In this document: piece after piece, positions 63,709 to 64,000 of the stretch
How the letters are laid out: the number at the start of each line of letters is the position of its first letter
How positions within the stretch are numbered: position 1 is the first letter of the stretch
Assembly: GCF_000332135.1 (NCBI RefSeq)
Contig: NZ_KB235896.1
Coordinates: forward strand, 3,853,727 to 3,917,726
Direction of reading: 5' to 3'
Length of the DNA stretch: 64,000 bases
Origin: Anabaena sp. PCC 7108
GTDB lineage: Bacteria > Cyanobacteriota > Cyanobacteriia > Cyanobacteriales > Nostocaceae
The notes under the pieces: model-generated
Databases searched by the model: none
What the model saw: the letters and a program-made list of their open reading frames with translations, nothing else
Told to the model about the DNA's origin: nothing
Translations under genes and position numbers: made by a program

Positions 63709-64000
63709 ATGTCAAACTATATACGTGATGCAGATGAAATATACCGTAGTTCCTTTGCTATTATCCGGGCTGAAGCAAATTTAGACATTCTTCCAGAAGA
63801 TGTAGCAAAAGTTGCAGTACGTTTGATTCATGCCTGTGGAATGACGGATATTGTCAATGACTTGGGATATTCAGAAACTGCTGTGGAATCAGGTAGAAAA
63901 GCCTTAGCAGCCGGCGCACCGATTTTGTGTGATTGCCGTATGGTAGCCGAAGGTGTCACCAGAAAAAGATTACCTGTCAACAATAACGTTATTTGTACTC
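63709..64000 (+). CDS. cobH: Precorrin-8X methylmutase, 5' part (runs off the window)
   Basis: The first 97 codons from ATG 63709 read as a CobH/CbiC protein: SNYIRDADEIYRSSFAIIRA, the catalytic-region RLIHACGMTDIV and SGRKALAAGAPILCDCRMV. The enzyme moves a methyl from C11 to C12 to make hydrogenobyrinic or cobyrinic acid. It is on the same strand, directly after cobG, and so probably also under the riboswitch. The 3' end lies outside the window. Confidence 0.92.
   Translation, partial: MSNYIRDADEIYRSSFAIIRAEANLDILPEDVAKVAVRLIHACGMTDIVNDLGYSETAVESGRKALAAGAPILCDCRMVAEGVTRKRLPVNNNVICT

Overview
The window is chromosomal DNA from a filamentous, probably heterocyst-forming cyanobacterium (Nostocales). 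Evidence: many copies of the HIP1 octamer GCGATCGC, a complete phycoerythrocyanin operon (pecBACEF), a remnant of a DevA-type ABC ATPase, an HpsE-like hormogonium polysaccharide glycosyltransferase, a TerB/Mo-nitrogenase C-terminus protein, ferredoxin-dependent sulfite reductase, LdpA, an LrtA-type HPF, and AT-rich intergenic DNA full of short tandem repeats. The exact genus cannot be fixed from the sequence alone.

Layout. 0-6.3 kb: conserved cyanobacterial hypotheticals, a multipass membrane protein, an HTH/acidic-tract protein, a small outer-membrane beta-barrel and sulfite reductase. 6.3-7.4 kb: a gene-free repeat island with a 200-bp MITE (13-bp terminal inverted repeats, 5-bp target duplication), an 81-bp tandem duplication and a long dyad. 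7.4-11.8 kb: a periplasmic alpha-carbonic anhydrase, a GAF/PAS histidine kinase, and a two-gene Panacea-type toxin-antitoxin-like operon. 11.9-15.2 kb: pecBACEF on the minus strand, with an OmpR-type response regulator divergent from it. 15.5-24 kb: rsmE, a TPR protein, a lipase-like hydrolase, a VOC protein, a UbiA prenyltransferase and ppx. 24-25.6 kb: a decayed patch (DevA fragment, PIN pair, MITE remnant). 25.6-28.1 kb: polysaccharide genes. 29-36 kb: cobU, a REC-PAS-GGDEF-EAL protein, obg, a TerB/Mo-nitro_C protein and a GCS2-like ligase. 36-38.7 kb: ftsI behind a small single-pass membrane protein that could be the local FtsL. 39-48 kb: lipoprotein, GST, glgB, a large sensor kinase with its Rcp-like regulator, and an HGSNAT-type acyltransferase. 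48.5-49.9 kb: an unknown gene followed by a frame-broken PIN gene. 50-57.4 kb: prxQ, lrtA/hpf, lipB, a Ycf45-like R3H ATPase, ldpA and murT. 58-64 kb: an exported thioredoxin-like protein, then cobalamin genes (cobL; a cobalamin riboswitch ahead of cobG and the start of cobH) around an Rpn/DUF2887 gene.

How the genes connect. PecA and PecB are rod biliproteins, PecC is the rod linker, and PecE/PecF attach and isomerise phycocyanobilin to phycoviolobilin on PecA. CobL, CobG and CobH serve corrin-ring synthesis and CobU the nucleotide loop; cobG-cobH appears to be under B12 feedback. Three loci look like toxin-antitoxin modules: the Panacea pair, a PIN plus 98-aa partner, and a frame-broken PIN plus 255-aa partner. 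The best candidates for something new are the Panacea partner protein of unknown activity, the ribbon-helix-helix-like tail on sulfite reductase, and a bilin-type cysteine in the GAF domain of the kinase next to the pec region. I saw no tRNA, rRNA or CRISPR array.
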